A stretch of 64,000 bases of DNA from Cutaneotrichosporon cavernicola (GCF_030864355.1 NC_083398.1:1240001-1304000), one strand, 5' to 3'. Shown: positions 1-11,851, numbered from the stretch's first letter. Notes: generated by a model from the letters alone, not told the origin. Numbers and translations: made by a program.

Positions 1-500
1 CGGGGAAGGGCACGGTGGAGCTGCTCCATGCTAAAGAAAGCGGCCTCGGGCGAGGGATCAGCCGACTTGGTGGTGAGCGTGACCTCCTGCCCAAACACAT
101 ATTCGGACATGTCCGGAATGGAGGTGACGGCTGTGATCGCGTCAGCGGATTGATGACGACAGGAATGACGGCGATACTTACAGCTCTCAAGCTCACGGCG
201 CTCCTTGGCGTGCTCGGCCAGCTGCCACAGAGGACGTCCAGTGAAGCTGCCGGTGCGCCTTGGCTTGTGGCGGGGCCAGGTGCCAATCGTGGACGCGTTC
301 CACAGGTCGGGGTGCGACTCGAGGGCGGGAGCGTCCATGAGGTCGACCATGGAGGTGCTAACCTTGGACGGCGAGCTGGGGCCAGAGCTCAGGGCCGCCT
401 CCGCAACCGAGAAAGCGACGGTGCGAAGAGTGTTGTGAGAGCCGGAGGAAGGCGAGTCCCACATGGGCTGGAAGTTGTTGGAGGAAGAGACAGCGGTCAT
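1..500 (-). CDS. Unidentified protein, N-terminal part (runs off the left edge)
   Basis: The start ATG is at 500-498. Exon 1 is 182-500, a 51-nt intron (131-181; GTAAGT donor, CTGAC branch, ACAG acceptor) follows, and exon 2 runs from 130 off the window. The visible product is about 149 residues, Ser/Pro-rich at the start, with a basic WPRHKPRRTGSF patch and then a charged AEHAKERRELE stretch. I recognise no domain. The purine-rich + strand from 500 to about 1250 is pyrimidine-rich on the coding strand and looks like its 5' leader and promoter, as before other starts in this window. The rest of the gene lies outside, so function is unknown. The overlapping plus-strand reading frame is a shadow of this exon. 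Confidence 0.6.
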   Translation of the reverse strand, partial: MTAVSSSNNFQPMWDSPSSGSHNTLRTVAFSVAEAALSSGPSSPSKVSTSMVDLMDAPALESHPDLWNASTIGTWPRHKPRRTGSFTGRPLWQLAEHAKERRELESCKYRRHSCRHQSADAITAVTSIPDMSEYVFGQEVTLTTKSADPSPEAAFFSMEQLHRALP

Positions 501-3500
501 TGTGGAAAACAATAGATTGGTTGAGAGATAGGTAGGAGGTAGCGTTCTGGATTATTGACTTTGGGGCGAGACCAGCTCGAAAGTGTAGACGAGAGAGTTT
601 ATGGTTGTTGCCGTCGAGGCAGAGGTTACCAGAACCTAGATGTGCGGTTGTGTTGGGTCACTGTCACCTGTCGCCGGGAGCAGGGCGAGTGGGTGGCGCG
701 GGAACGCTTTGATATCAAAACAGCTCTACTAGAGAGCTGAGTGAAAGTTGAACGAAAAGGAGGCGTCGGGGTTGAACTGAACTGGGTTGGCGTGAGCAAA
801 AAGGATTGCTAGGATAGGACTGATGGGGAGCCGAGGTGGCAGAGAATGATGGGAGAGGAGGGTTGCTCTGCCAGACCGAGTGCAGTTATGGCGGGATGAT
901 GATAATGGGGGTGCGGTAGGGATCAAGGAGAGAGGAGGGTTGTCGGAATAATTTCTGAGGCGGGGGGATGGGAGGAAAGTAGAGGGGTCAGCCGACTGGC
1001 GGCGAGCGATACTAGATGGAACAAGAAGAGAGAAGAGGAGAAGAGGGCGGTGACGCCTCTGTTTTGTGTTGTGTAGATGGGTGTGAGGGCGAGGGAAGAG
1101 TTGTTGTGTCGACAAGGAGAAGACACGATCGACACACGGCAGCCACCGAATACAGATGATGAGGGCGAGGAGGGAAGGAAGGAAGAGGAGGAGGATGAGG
1201 AGCGAGTGGCTAGAGAGGTAAAGGAATGTTGAGAGGGATCAGAGGGAGGCAAGCTAAACTCAAGTCATCCAAGCATTAAGGCCTTTAGGGAAGTGAGGAG
1301 CGAGTACTGCCTGAGATCAAGGAGGTCCAAGCGTGGTAAAGGTAAAAGGTAACAAGGTAAATGGCGGGAGGGGAAGGGGCGTGAGCACTCGAGTAGTCGA
1401 GACAAGCCAATGGGCCCGTCACTCTTGGGAGGGTTCTCATCTCCTTCTGTGCTTCTGTTGCCTGCCATTGGCACGCCCCTCCACGTCGTTCATCATGTCC
1501 TGGACACTGTGCAGACAAACGCACACTCCTCTCATGAGGGTTCACACCTCTCTCTTTAGATCTCCAGATCCTCAGATCCGTTGCCTTCTACTTTGATTCA
1601 CTTCCTCTCTCACCTCCGCTCCTCTCCTCTGCTCTGTCCGGAACGTCTGTGCTCGCGTTCCTGCACTTGCCTCACTTCCCCACTTTCGCCCGTCATCGGA
1701 GTTGGTCGATCCACACAGACCGCTCACGTTGACGTTGCGAGCCTCTCTCAACCTCGACGCGCCTTTGCGCCCACTCGCCCCTCGCCATCATCAATCGTCC
1801 ATCACCCATCGCCCAACCCATCAACACGCCTACGACCACGCCCACGAGCACAATCACGACTTACCAAACGCGCACAACTCGTTCTGTCCTGGTACTCGAA
1901 GATGATCGTTTACCACTCGCGAATGAACAATGGCGAGTAGAAGGTTGCAATTTACAGTCGACGGGGTTGAATGGTGAGTCGCTGTGGGTCGTGTGTCGAG
2001 AACGGGTCGGGGTGTGGGCTAGGGGGGGCGGGAATCGAAGAGGGGTGAGCGTAAAGGAAAGGACGGCCCTCGGGCCAGGATTGTCGAAAGAGTGAGCAGT
2101 AGAGTCGGGATCCGAGAGTTGTGTTTGTGTAAGATTTGGGCGCCTTGTTGATCCAGCAACTTTGGGCCGTTGTTGAGTTGTGTCGAGAAGGAGAAGTGTG
2201 ACGACGAGACGAAGACTAGATATCTATCAACTGATGGCAGGCTTGGAACAAGGACTGAGATGGTACAGTCTGCAGCTGCAGTCTGACAGCTACAGCTACC
2301 GAGTAACCCTGAAGCGTGGCTGAGTTGTCCTGAAGGTGTGAGGGTCTTACCGTTGGGTGCGTTCCAGTTGAAAGATCCATTGCTCTGTCTAGTTGACAAC
2401 GCACCAGGCCCCAAAGTCCCTAGAAGGGTTGAAAAAGGTTGCAGGCTGAACAACCATCTACACGCGACAAACCCTACCCTGTTGCCCCTAAAGGGAAAGG
2501 GACCAACGGATATGGGTATCAGACAGGAGGGGTTACTTACGAGTTCCATCGTATAGGAACCCTTTTACTCCCTTTCCTACTATCCAACCCTTATACCCCT
2601 ACTGACCCCCTTACCCTTAATCCTAATCCCTCTTCCTATATTCCCTCTATTTCCTCCAATTGAGTACGCGTCTCATTTCTTCAAGGGATCAAAGGGAAAG
2701 GAGCCAAAGGTCCCCAAACTAAACTATTCAAACCAACGACGCGTTCCAAAAGCGCGTACTCGTACCTGAATCCTCCTGGAATCACTCCAAGAGCGCGTAT
2801 CAAGCATCCAGAGCAATGACGAGCCGTGACAAGCCGTGTCCGCCGGACACGGGGGCCACAACAACCATGGCGACATGATCGTGTCCATAACTGCGAGAAC
2901 TGTGTCTCCCCTCCAACGGACCACTGAGCGCGGCTAGCCTGAACCTTGCCTGAATGAGTTTACGACAAGATCCCCAGAGTCTACGTGAGTGGCGTATAAG
3001 AATGATATGAGTGCCTGACGACCATATCCTGCCTTCTCTAATATCTCGTTATGTCTCTCATCAGCTCATCAGACTAACCATTGGTGATCTGATGATCGCC
3101 GCAATCACTGACAGTCGACAACTTGACAGCTGACATGCTAAGGCTGACGGAATTGCATCTTGTTGGTATAACCCCATCCTATCCCCCATCTGCCCCAGAT
3201 CCCATCTGACTGATGAGACACGTCTCACAACGAATTGGCTAAAAGCTTCTGGACATAAGATGCGCGAATGGTGCCTCCAGCACCGCTCATGCGCGTGACA
3301 CGGCTCTCAACTCATTTCTTCCATGATAGTAATGTACCCGCCGTTTCACCGGTAAACTACCGCTATGGCAACCAACTTTCTATTTCCCTTTCTTCCACAA
3401 AGACCAAACATGACCGGCATGACCGCTGATGCCGTTTCGTTGCGTTCTATGCCGTTGCTATTCCTCCAGTACTGCTCTATACCATCGCCTCCGTCATCTT

Positions 3501-4580
3501 ACATCAATGGCGAAGGCTGGATCGCGGGTCCGCGGGACCGCACTGCTCCAACCCGTCAGCAGATCAGCCGGATATTGGGCATGTTCGGTTTACGAAGCTC
3601 TGCCTGCCACATACCACACAGCCTCGAACTTCTGGTGGTTCGTTGCGTACAGTCGTAAGGCTACAAGTTGGGTTGCAAGTCGCTCGCTGGAGACACTTCC
3701 CCTTACCAGCCATCTGTCCTGAGTAGTTCCTGAATATCGGTCCCAGCTTGCTGGTCTCCAAGGTGAGAGTGGGGGCAGGGTATGATATGCGGTTGGGAGT
3801 AGCCAAGGGCGCGGCATGGTAAAGCCGCCCCCCATCCCTCAACCTGGAGCGCCTGAACGCCTGAACGCCAGGCGCCAGAGTTGACGGATTTTCCAGTTGT
3901 ACCCAGTATGCCAAGGCCATGTGTGCTTTTGTGGTCACCACGAGCATTGCTAAATCGAGGAAGTTTTAATCCCCCCCTATAGCAAAAAATCAGTCACCTC
4001 GGCCCAAGCATAACATTCCCATTCCCTCCATTTCCTCCGTTTGCCATGTGTCGATCATGAGATTGAAAATCAGGTGAGCAGGTGATGTATCAAACGAGCT
4101 GCGATCTCGATCTCAGATCAACACGAATAACCATATTCAGGTTGAGGGAATAACAATCACTAGCTCGTCTGTACAGATCTACATAACATACATTGTAGCT
4201 AGCAGCTAGCTCCTCCTCGAGCATTCAGTATTCAGTATTCAACGGCAAATGCTCTTGTTCCCCTCGTGCACCTCCTCACGTCTGGCTGTGCCTGGCTTTC
4301 AATCGGCGGTCTGCGCTATTTGCGCGGCGGCTTATGTAATCTCCCCTCCCCCCCCCACTCGGTCAGCTCGGTGAGCACTTATCGCGGTTTGGTTCCGCTG
4401 AGTCATCTTATTGGGGGCGGCCTCGGCGTCCATTTTATCTCCCGTTATCCACAAATCTACAACTGAGCTCAAATCGCGCTTTTCACTTGGAAGTAACGTC
4501 ACTCGATCTTGGCACTTGTATAAGTATCCCATCAATGTTATCTCTCCATCTCCATCACAATCTACTCCACGATTGCAATC
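501..4580. other. Long intergenic region without a supportable gene
   Basis: About 4 kb. The left quarter (500-1250) is probably the leader and promoter of the minus-strand gene at the window edge. A pyrimidine-rich + strand stretch (about 1550-1900) followed by ATG at 1930 and a GTGAGT at 1973 resembles a transcript start, but I could not connect it to a convincing second exon. 2560-2660 is another pyrimidine tract. Directly upstream of the copper ATPase there is a TATA-like TATAAGTA near 4518, about 60 bp before its ATG. No RNA gene was recognised. Confidence 0.5.
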
Positions 4581-7500
4581 ATGGCGTCCAACATCCCTAC
4601 ACACCTTCCCACCGCATCGCTCCTCGTGAGCAACATGCACTGCCCCTCCTGCGTTGAGAGCATTACCTCTCTCCTGGCCAGCATCGGAGCAGTCAAGAAC
4701 CTCTCTGTCTCGCTCCTGCTCCACCGCATTACCTTTGCAATCGACACGTCGATCGGGTCCTCGCGCTCCCCCATGAGTGTCGCCCGCGTTGTCGAGCAGG
4801 TCAAGCACATGCTCAAGAGCGAGGGCGGCTTCGAGGTGACCGACGAGTCTGGCGAGCCCGAGCCCAACTTCCTCGACCGCTTCCGACAGCGTAAAAGTAA
4901 GGCCTCCAAAATTGCAGAGGAGCGCCGCCGCCGCCACCTCGAACTCTGCGAGATCTGCCGCGCCGAGCAGGCTGCACTCGACCGCGGCGAACCACCTACT
5001 CTTCCCGCCCCGCCGCCCCCCAACCAGGTGCTGCTCACGACCCTCAGTATCGAGGGTATGACCTGCGCGTCTTGCACAACGAGCATTACCAAGGCGCTTG
5101 AGGGGGAGCCGTCCATCATTTCGGTCGATATCAACCTCCTCTCCTCGTCCGGTACGATCCGACACAAGGCCACCCTCGCCCCAGCCGAGGTCGCCGAGCT
5201 CGTAGATGACGTCGGCTTTGAGGCTGAGGTCATCGAGAGCCTGCCCGAGGCACCTGAGCCTGTCGACAACCTCGTGAAAACAACCCTCAGTATCGAGGGA
5301 ATGACTTGCGCGTCATGCAGTGGTGCGATCGACCGCGCCGTCCGCCAGAACCCCGAAATCACTGACGTCGCGATCGACGTACTCCTCAACAAGGGCGTGT
5401 TTACCCACAAGTCTGCGCTCACGCCGGGAGCGCTCAAGGATATAGTTGAGGACGTGGGATACGACGCCGAGATCGTCTCCTCCGTCGCGTTGGAGGCCAA
5501 GGGCGTTCCCGGCTCACGTACAGTCACCATCGGGGTCCAGGGCACGTTCTGCAACCAGTGTGTAGACAAGATCAACGCTGCGCTCGGCGACATGCCCCTC
5601 CTCTCCTACACGCCTGTTACTCTTCATGCGCCCGTCACTACCCTCAGCTATATTCCTCGCGAACCCCTTACGATCCGCGACATTCTGAGTCAACTCACAG
5701 CCCTCGCCCCCGAATTTGACGCCGAAGTCGTGCGTCAACAGAGCCTAAGCGAGCGCTCGCAGGAGATCCAGCGGCGTGAAGTCAAACTTCTCGCCGCCCA
5801 CCTTGTCGTCGCGGTCCTCTTCGCCATCCCGACATTCATCATCGCCATTGTATCCATGGTCCTCCTCAAGGCCGACCATCCCTTCCGCCGCTTCTGGGAC
5901 CAGCCAGTCTGGGGCGGAGCGAACCTCGGAACAGTTGTTCAGTGGCCCCTCGCTACAATCGTGCAGTTCGGCGTCGGATGGATCTTCTACAAGCGCACCT
6001 TCAACGCTCTCTGGCCACACCTCCGCGCCCTCATTCCCCCCGCCCTCCGCACTAAGAGTATGCGCCGCCTCCCCTCCCGGCCCGTGACTTGGCGCTCCCT
6101 CTTCTCCTACGGCAGCATGGACCTGCTCGTCACCCTCTCCACCACCGTCTCGTACTTTGCCTCTATTGCCATGATGGCTCTAGACGTCCGTGCCGGTCCG
6201 GGAAGTATGAGCGTGGGAACTTACTACGACTCGTCGGTGTTTTTGATCATGTTCATCCTCCTCGGCCGCACGATCGAATCCTACGCCAAGAGCCGCACCA
6301 CCGACGCCGTCGCGCTCCTTGGCAACCTGCGCCCCGCGACCGCGCTCCTCGTGGACACCTCGGACTCTGAGAAACTCAGCACAACTTCCTCTGAAGACTC
6401 AGGACCCCACGAGATTCCAATCGACCACGTAGAGTACGGCGACGTCATCCTGATCCAGCCCGGCTCTCTTCCTCCCACTGACGGCGTGGTCGTGTTCGGC
6501 ACCTCCAAGTTTGACGAATCAAGCCTGACCGGCGAGTCTCTTCCAGTCACCAAGAACCCCGGCGACGAAGTGTACACGGGTACGACAAACCAGACCTCAG
6601 CCATCCAGGTACGCGTGACTGGCCTCGCCTCCGAAACTATGCTCGAACGCATCATCAAGGCTGTCTCCGATGCTTCGGGACGTAAAGCGCCACTCGAGAA
6701 GGCGGCTGAGCGGATTACCGGCGTCTTTGTCCCCCTCATCGTTTACTTTGCCATCGGCGTTCTCGCTTTCTGGCTTGGAATGGTATACGGTGGCCACATC
6801 GCGCCTCACCACTACCACGGGCCTGGTGGGCGCGCCTTCTTCGCACTCGAATTCGCCATCGCCGTTCTCGTCGTCGCTTGTCCTTGTGGAATTGGATTGG
6901 CCGTACCATGCGCCAACGCTGTCGGTAATGGGCTCGCTGCCGCCGCTGGAATTCTGGCTAGCGGAGGAGGCGAGGCGTTCACAGCTGCCACGGCTGTCAC
7001 GACCATCGCATTCGACAAGACGGGCACCCTGACCGCCGGCAAGAGTGCCGTGACCGACGAGCACATCCCAACCACCTCTCTCGACATGGAACTCGTCAAG
7101 CGCGCGCTGCGCGATATCGAGGCACAGAGCACGCATCCTCTGGCTGTGGGACTAGTCGAGTACCTCTCCTCCTCGTTGTCATCGTCCTCTCTCGAAATTG
7201 TGGAGAGTGCCGAGATTGCCGGCCGTGGTCTGCGGGCTACAGTGTCGGGCGAACGCACCCTCGAGCTCCTTGTCGGCAACGCCGCCCTCCTCGCCGAGAA
7301 CGGGGTCGAGTTGAGCGCATCTGAGCTGGAGATGCTGGCCAAGTGGTCGGCCGACGCCAAGAGCGTCGTCCTCTGCGCCGCGCGCCCAGCTGGCGCTGGT
7401 AACCCCTTCGTCCTGGCGGGGATGTATGCTCTGGCCGACGCTCCGCGCGAGACCACGCCGGCCGTCCTCGCTCTCCTCAGGGAGAGGGGATACAAGGTGG

Positions 7501-8036
7501 TCATGTTGAGCGGTGATAACGAGGTGACGGCCCGCGCGGTCGGCCGGTTGGTTGGCATCGACGCAGCTGACGTCCACGCTGGCGTAGGGCCAGAGGGCAA
7601 GGCGGCGGCGATTAACGGTATGCAAGTCCGCCGCACCGTCCCGCGATTCCTCGGCCTCTTCGGCACCAAAGAAGTCCAGGAACGCGTCATGTTCGTCGGC
7701 GACGGTCTGAACGACGCCGTAGCCCTCGCAGCTGCCGACGTGAGCGCCGCCATGGGACACGGGAGCCAGGCCACGCTCGCTTCGGCCGATTTCGTCCTCC
7801 TCCGCTCCGACCTCGCGGCCCTTCCGAAACTGCTCAAGCTGAGCCGCAAAGTCCGCAACAGGCAGTGGTTCAACCTCTTCTGGGCCATGGTGTTTAATAC
7901 TACCTTCTTGCCTATTGCCGCCGGCGTCCTCTTCCCCGTTGGCTTTACTTTGTCGCCTGTTTGGAGCGCAGTGCTCATGGCTTGTAGTAGTATTAGTGTT
8001 GTGCTGTCTAGTCTTGCGCTGCGGTGGGGTTTGTAG
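4581..8036 (+). CDS. Cu(I)-transporting P1B-type ATPase, CrpA-like
   Basis: Intronless, 1,151 residues. It couples ATP hydrolysis to Cu(I) transport across a membrane. Four N-terminal heavy-metal (HMA) modules carry metal-binding cysteines: C21/C24 (MHCPSC), C162/C165 and C243/C246 (MTCASC), and a diverged fourth with C324/C327 (FCNQC). The catalytic core has TGES (650-653), the CPC transport motif (767-769), the DKTGT phosphorylation site (D812), the HP dipeptide (852-853) and GDGLND (1040-1045). The sequence after CPC reads GIGLAVP and is followed by GGGEAF. From memory this resembles the fungal CrpA-type copper-resistance clade more than the Golgi CCC2 type (CPCALGLATP, GGE). I therefore infer copper export or detoxification, but Golgi loading of cuproenzymes is not excluded. 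A TATA-like element lies about 60 bp upstream. Confidence 0.93.
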   Translation: MASNIPTHLPTASLLVSNMHCPSCVESITSLLASIGAVKNLSVSLLLHRITFAIDTSIGSSRSPMSVARVVEQVKHMLKSEGGFEVTDESGEPEPNFLDRFRQRKSKASKIAEERRRRHLELCEICRAEQAALDRGEPPTLPAPPPPNQVLLTTLSIEGMTCASCTTSITKALEGEPSIISVDINLLSSSGTIRHKATLAPAEVAELVDDVGFEAEVIESLPEAPEPVDNLVKTTLSIEGMTCASCSGAIDRAVRQNPEITDVAIDVLLNKGVFTHKSALTPGALKDIVEDVGYDAEIVSSVALEAKGVPGSRTVTIGVQGTFCNQCVDKINAALGDMPLLSYTPVTLHAPVTTLSYIPREPLTIRDILSQLTALAPEFDAEVVRQQSLSERSQEIQRREVKLLAAHLVVAVLFAIPTFIIAIVSMVLLKADHPFRRFWDQPVWGGANLGTVVQWPLATIVQFGVGWIFYKRTFNALWPHLRALIPPALRTKSMRRLPSRPVTWRSLFSYGSMDLLVTLSTTVSYFASIAMMALDVRAGPGSMSVGTYYDSSVFLIMFILLGRTIESYAKSRTTDAVALLGNLRPATALLVDTSDSEKLSTTSSEDSGPHEIPIDHVEYGDVILIQPGSLPPTDGVVVFGTSKFDESSLTGESLPVTKNPGDEVYTGTTNQTSAIQVRVTGLASETMLERIIKAVSDASGRKAPLEKAAERITGVFVPLIVYFAIGVLAFWLGMVYGGHIAPHHYHGPGGRAFFALEFAIAVLVVACPCGIGLAVPCANAVGNGLAAAAGILASGGGEAFTAATAVTTIAFDKTGTLTAGKSAVTDEHIPTTSLDMELVKRALRDIEAQSTHPLAVGLVEYLSSSLSSSSLEIVESAEIAGRGLRATVSGERTLELLVGNAALLAENGVELSASELEMLAKWSADAKSVVLCAARPAGAGNPFVLAGMYALADAPRETTPAVLALLRERGYKVVMLSGDNEVTARAVGRLVGIDAADVHAGVGPEGKAAAINGMQVRRTVPRFLGLFGTKEVQERVMFVGDGLNDAVALAAADVSAAMGHGSQATLASADFVLLRSDLAALPKLLKLSRKVRNRQWFNLFWAMVFNTTFLPIAAGVLFPVGFTLSPVWSAVLMACSSISVVLSSLALRWGL

Positions 8037-8216
8037 TCCCTTCTGTAGCCTAGCTATGAACAATTGTCTGCTGACTTGAGCTTCGGGACGCGTACTGATG
8101 TACTTGGATTCAGAAGCTTTAGCTGGGTCAGAGGTATCAGACGTCTCCCTTGCCTCTCCTGGAGCGCATCCCACATATCCCTCATCCCCTTAACATCCCC
8201 TTAAGAGCTTGAGATC

Positions 8217-8532
8217 TCAGACCTGGTTCGCCGCATCACTCTGTGCCGCATTCCGCTCACCCTCACCCGCACCCTCGGCACCACCCCGCTCCCCACTCTC
8301 GCCATCAAGCAAGGGCTGCCGCTCGCTAGCCCCAGATCCTTCGACGAGGACTGGTCCACTCGGTCCCCGCCTCCATCGTCGCCACCCAGCCACGACGGCG
8401 CCACCAACTCCAAGCCACAGGAGGCCCTTGAGAGTGAATCCGAGGATGACCTGGTGTGAGCTCTTTCCGAAATTAACGCACAGCCGCAAGGACCCAGAAC
8501 GTCTTCTTGTCGTCTAGGCTGTTCAATGTCAT
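8217..8532 (-). CDS. Small single-pass membrane protein (94 aa), unidentified
   Basis: ATG at 8532-8530; exon 1 is 8482-8532, a 31-nt intron 8451-8481 (GTGCGT donor, CTCAC branch, CCAG acceptor), and exon 2 8217-8450. Splicing yields 94 residues with a hydrophobic segment at about 14-40 made contiguous across the junction, then a basic WRRWRR stop-transfer patch and an acidic, Gly/Glu-rich tail. That the splice joins a transmembrane helix in phase is the main support; the 31-nt length is normal for this window. It is divergent from the golgin gene, sharing a 221-bp promoter interval. No family recognised. The unspliced alternative starts MRLCVNF and reads straight into the helix. Confidence 0.45.
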
Positions 8533-8753
8533 GATGAGGTGGGTGATGTGAACATGACCTCGGTCTGGCTTCGGCCGATAATAACTCGGTCCTCGGATCC
8601 TCGGTCACCTTGATTGCAGATATAGAACGAACCCGTTTCAACTCTGTACCTCAGGCTTCAGGTGGGGGATGGTGGAGGCCACGTGTCACCGCCCATTCCA
8701 GCTCCAAGCTCAGTCATGGATGATGCACACCAGTGCAACTCATCATCCACACC
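8533..8753. promoter_or_regulatory. Short divergent promoter interval
   Basis: Only 221 bp separate the start codons of the small membrane protein (minus) and the golgin (plus), so both promoters must sit here if the small gene is real. I see no clear TATA box. Confidence 0.35.
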
Positions 8754-11700
8754 ATGTTCGGAGTGAGCCTCTCGGACCATTTCAAGGCCGCCGTAACTCA
8801 ACTAGAGGCGACCGGCACCTCTCTCCAAGCACGCGCACTAAGCGCAGCCCAGGCAGCCCATGCGCAGAGTCTAAGCCCCGGTCCGTCGGGGAGACCCAGT
8901 CGACCATCGACACCGCGAACCAGTTCGGGCGGAGTCGCGCCAGCGAGTATCTCTACGCCAGGTGCCGAAACGCCGAATGCCAATGCCGGGGCCGGAACGA
9001 CCACCCCCTCCGCATCCCCCACCAAATCTACCGCCTCCACCTCACCCACCGCGGCACCCTCCGCATCCCACCTTGCTGAGAGTGCGCTCGCCGGGCTGAG
9101 GAAGGGGTTCTACCGGGCGAGTTTGGAGGGTGGGCGGCCGACTTCGGCAGGTCTCGGGAGAGAGGCGGCTGCCCCCGTGGCGAGGAGTGCGAGCTTTTCT
9201 GCGCTCGGGGCGAATGAGGCTATGCCGGCGTCGGCCTCGGAGGCCGTAGAGGCTTCCAAAGCTGCGGCCACAGAGGCTACAGAGGCTACAGAGGCCAAAG
9301 AGGCCAAGGAGGCCAAGGAAACTGAGGAAACTAAGGAGATTTCCGAAGCTGCCGCTGTAACCGGGGCAGGGGCCAAGGTGAAGGGAGGTGAGGGTGAGGG
9401 TGAGGCCGACGTGGACGCCAAGGGCGACGCGGAAGCGAAAGCTGGGGACAGTGCGGAGCCAGAAGAAGCTGTCCCCAACCTCACCCCTGCCCCCACAGTG
9501 GAGCCGTCAACTGGGGCGTCCTCCCCGACTCCAGCAGAACCAACCAGCGAGGCGCCCGCGCCACTAGAACCAACCGCTGAGAACCCGGAGTCGGACGCAG
9601 AGGAGGAGAAGGACAAGAAGCCGACAGGGAAGAAGAAGAATAAGAAGAAGAAGAAGAAGGGCGCGGCTGCTGCTGCTGCTGCGGCTGCGGCAGTGGCTGC
9701 GGCCGAGACGGAGGAGGTGCTGGAGGCGAAGGAGGAGGTCAAGGAAGCACCCAAGCAGGAGCCGAAGGCTGAAGAACCACCAAAGGCCAAATCAACAGAT
9801 ACCAAGGAGCAGCCCGAGCCCAAGACGGATACCCAGGACGAGCCCGAACCCAAGGCAGACAAGGATGAGTCCAAGCCCAAGACCGAGACAGAGCTGGAGG
9901 GGCCTTCAAAACCTGAAAGCGACACAGCAGCAACAACAGCCAAGGAGCTCGTGGAAAACACGCCCACCTCGTCTAAGAGCACACCGCACGATCCCGCTGT
10001 CGTCGCCGCTGCGGCTGTGGGGGAACCCACCGCAACGGCCGAGGACGACGTCGCGACCCACCTTGCCGACTCTGAGCGGCGCTTTGAGGGTGAGCTACTC
10101 TACCCTCGCCTAGTTGACACCAGACCTCTCAAAACGATACACCGAACTCCTGTCGCAGACGTATGCTGCTAACAAGGTGTTCAAGGATCTCACGCCGCTC
10201 GATGGCGTCGCGGATCCCGACGCGCTCGAGGGATGGGTGCGGATGGTTACGGGAAAGATCGACATGATGAACGACGAGTTTAAGCGGATGAGAGACAAGC
10301 TTGCATGTGGGTCGTCGTCTCCTATCGCCTCTAACAACAGTGCAAGACTCCCGCATGGAGGAGCTACGCGACACGCACCGGCTCGAGGGCACATCCCAAA
10401 CCGACCTGATCAAAAACCTGAGGCAGCAGCTTTCGGTCGCAGATAACAGCCTGAACGCCAAGGCCAGCGACCTCGTGGCGCAAGGAACGCTCAAATCGGA
10501 CCTGCTCAAGGCACAACAAACGGCCAAGGACGAGGAGGAGAAGCGGACCAAGGCGATCAGCCTGCTCAAGACGGTGCGGCAGAAGAACGTCAAGGTGGAG
10601 CGCGAGAAGGAGGAGATGGCGCGTGAGCTCGCGGAGGCGCGCGCTGATCGCACCCGCGCTCTCGAGGACGTCGAGAAGATCAAGGCCGACAAGGAGCGTG
10701 AGGTTACTAACCTGCGCAAGGGGTTCGAGCGCGAGCTCTCATCTGCCAAGGAACGCGCGGACAAGGAGCTCTCGGCACGCAGAGGCGCGTGGGAGCTCGA
10801 GATGATCACGACCAAGGCGGGACACGCCAAGGAGCTGAGCGCGCAGCGTACGAAGATCGCTGGGCTCGAGGCCAGCGTCAAGGAACTCACGTCCAAGACA
10901 TCCGTACAGTTCGCGACACTCGAGTCGCGGCAGGCCGAGGCGGAGGGTGCTCGTGCCGAGCTCGAGACCGTGCGTGGGCGAACAAACGAGCTCGAGTTCC
11001 AGCTCCGCGAGGCTCGCGAACAGCTCGCACTCCTCGAGGACGCACCGCGGCGCTCGGCACCACCGTCACGCACAGCGTCCCCGTCGAGGGCGGCGGCGGA
11101 CGTACAGCGCCTACTCGCCGACGCGGACGCGCGCTCCGCGGCCAAGATTTCCGAGCTCAAGACCAGAGTCCTGGCACTCGAGCGCGAGCGCACCGAACTC
11201 GAGGAGGACTGGGCTGCCAAGCTCGCGCAGCGGGTACGGGAGCTCGAAAGCCTCCAGACCACCCTTGGCGCGAAGGAAAGCGAGGCGGCGCGTGCAGCCG
11301 AGGCGCGCAAGGAACGAGACGCGCGCCTGGACGCGGCAGACGCGGCGCGCCGCGAGATGGAGCGCCAGATGTCCGCACTCCGCTCCGAGGTGGAATCTGC
11401 GCGTGCAGATGTCGCGGTTGCAGCTGAGGCGGAGCGTGTTGCGCGCGACGAGCTCGCGGCTGCACAGGGCGGGGCTGCGGGCATCGCAGCGCAGCTGGAG
11501 GAGGCCAAGGCTGCAGGCGAGCGCATGAAGGCCGCGAACCGTACGCTGCGTGACGAGCTGCGCAAGGTTCAGAGCTCGGCGCAGCTTCTCGAACGCCAGC
11601 GCGGCCCAGGCGTCGGGTATTGGGCACAGGGCCAGCCATCCGGTTCTCAGTCACCCACTACTGCGTCGCCATCACAAACCAGCTCGCCCAAGCCAGAGGA

Positions 11701-11851
11701 GGAAGAGGTCAACCTCGAGTACCTGCGCAACGTAATCCTGCAGTTCCTCGAGCACCGCGAGATGCGGCCCAACCTCGTGCGCGTTCTCAGCGTCATCCTG
11801 CGCTTTACGCCGCAGGAGCTGCGGCGCCTTAATGCCAAGCTCATGTCATAG
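8754..11851 (+). CDS. IMH1: GRIP-domain golgin (Imh1-like Golgi tether)
   Basis: Exons 8754-10089, 10124-10306 and 10341-11851, with two 34-nt introns; 1,009 residues. The start is the ATG at 8754 (MFGVSLSDHFKAAV). Residues about 20-420 are low complexity: acidic Ala/Glu/Lys repeats, then a Lys run and an Ala run near 300-320. From about residue 440 nearly everything is heptad-rich coiled coil. The last about 46 residues (NLEYLRNVILQFLEHRE through LRRLNAKLMS) match the GRIP domain, which in this family binds Arl1-GTP on the trans-Golgi. I infer a trans-Golgi vesicle tether. The removed introns restore the frame exactly (RRFE-DLSKR and KLA-LQDSR), so the gene model is well supported; orthology to Imh1 specifically is less certain than the GRIP assignment. 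Confidence 0.85.

Noticed and set aside
15..515. Plus-strand 166-aa frame at the left edge
   Set aside because: It is antisense to a minus-strand exon with a good start, intron and protein-like composition; a GC-rich shadow frame.
1581..1940. Plus-strand Ser/Pro/His-rich frame of 119 aa
   Set aside because: Composition follows a pyrimidine-rich leader rather than protein; no domain and no convincing continuation.
1930..1974. Possible first exon MASRRLQFTVDGVEW with a GTGAGT donor
   Set aside because: No matching acceptor with a branch site and following coding exon could be found, so I do not call a gene.
6812..7978. 388-aa minus-strand frame
   Set aside because: Antisense to the catalytic core of the copper ATPase; no family features.
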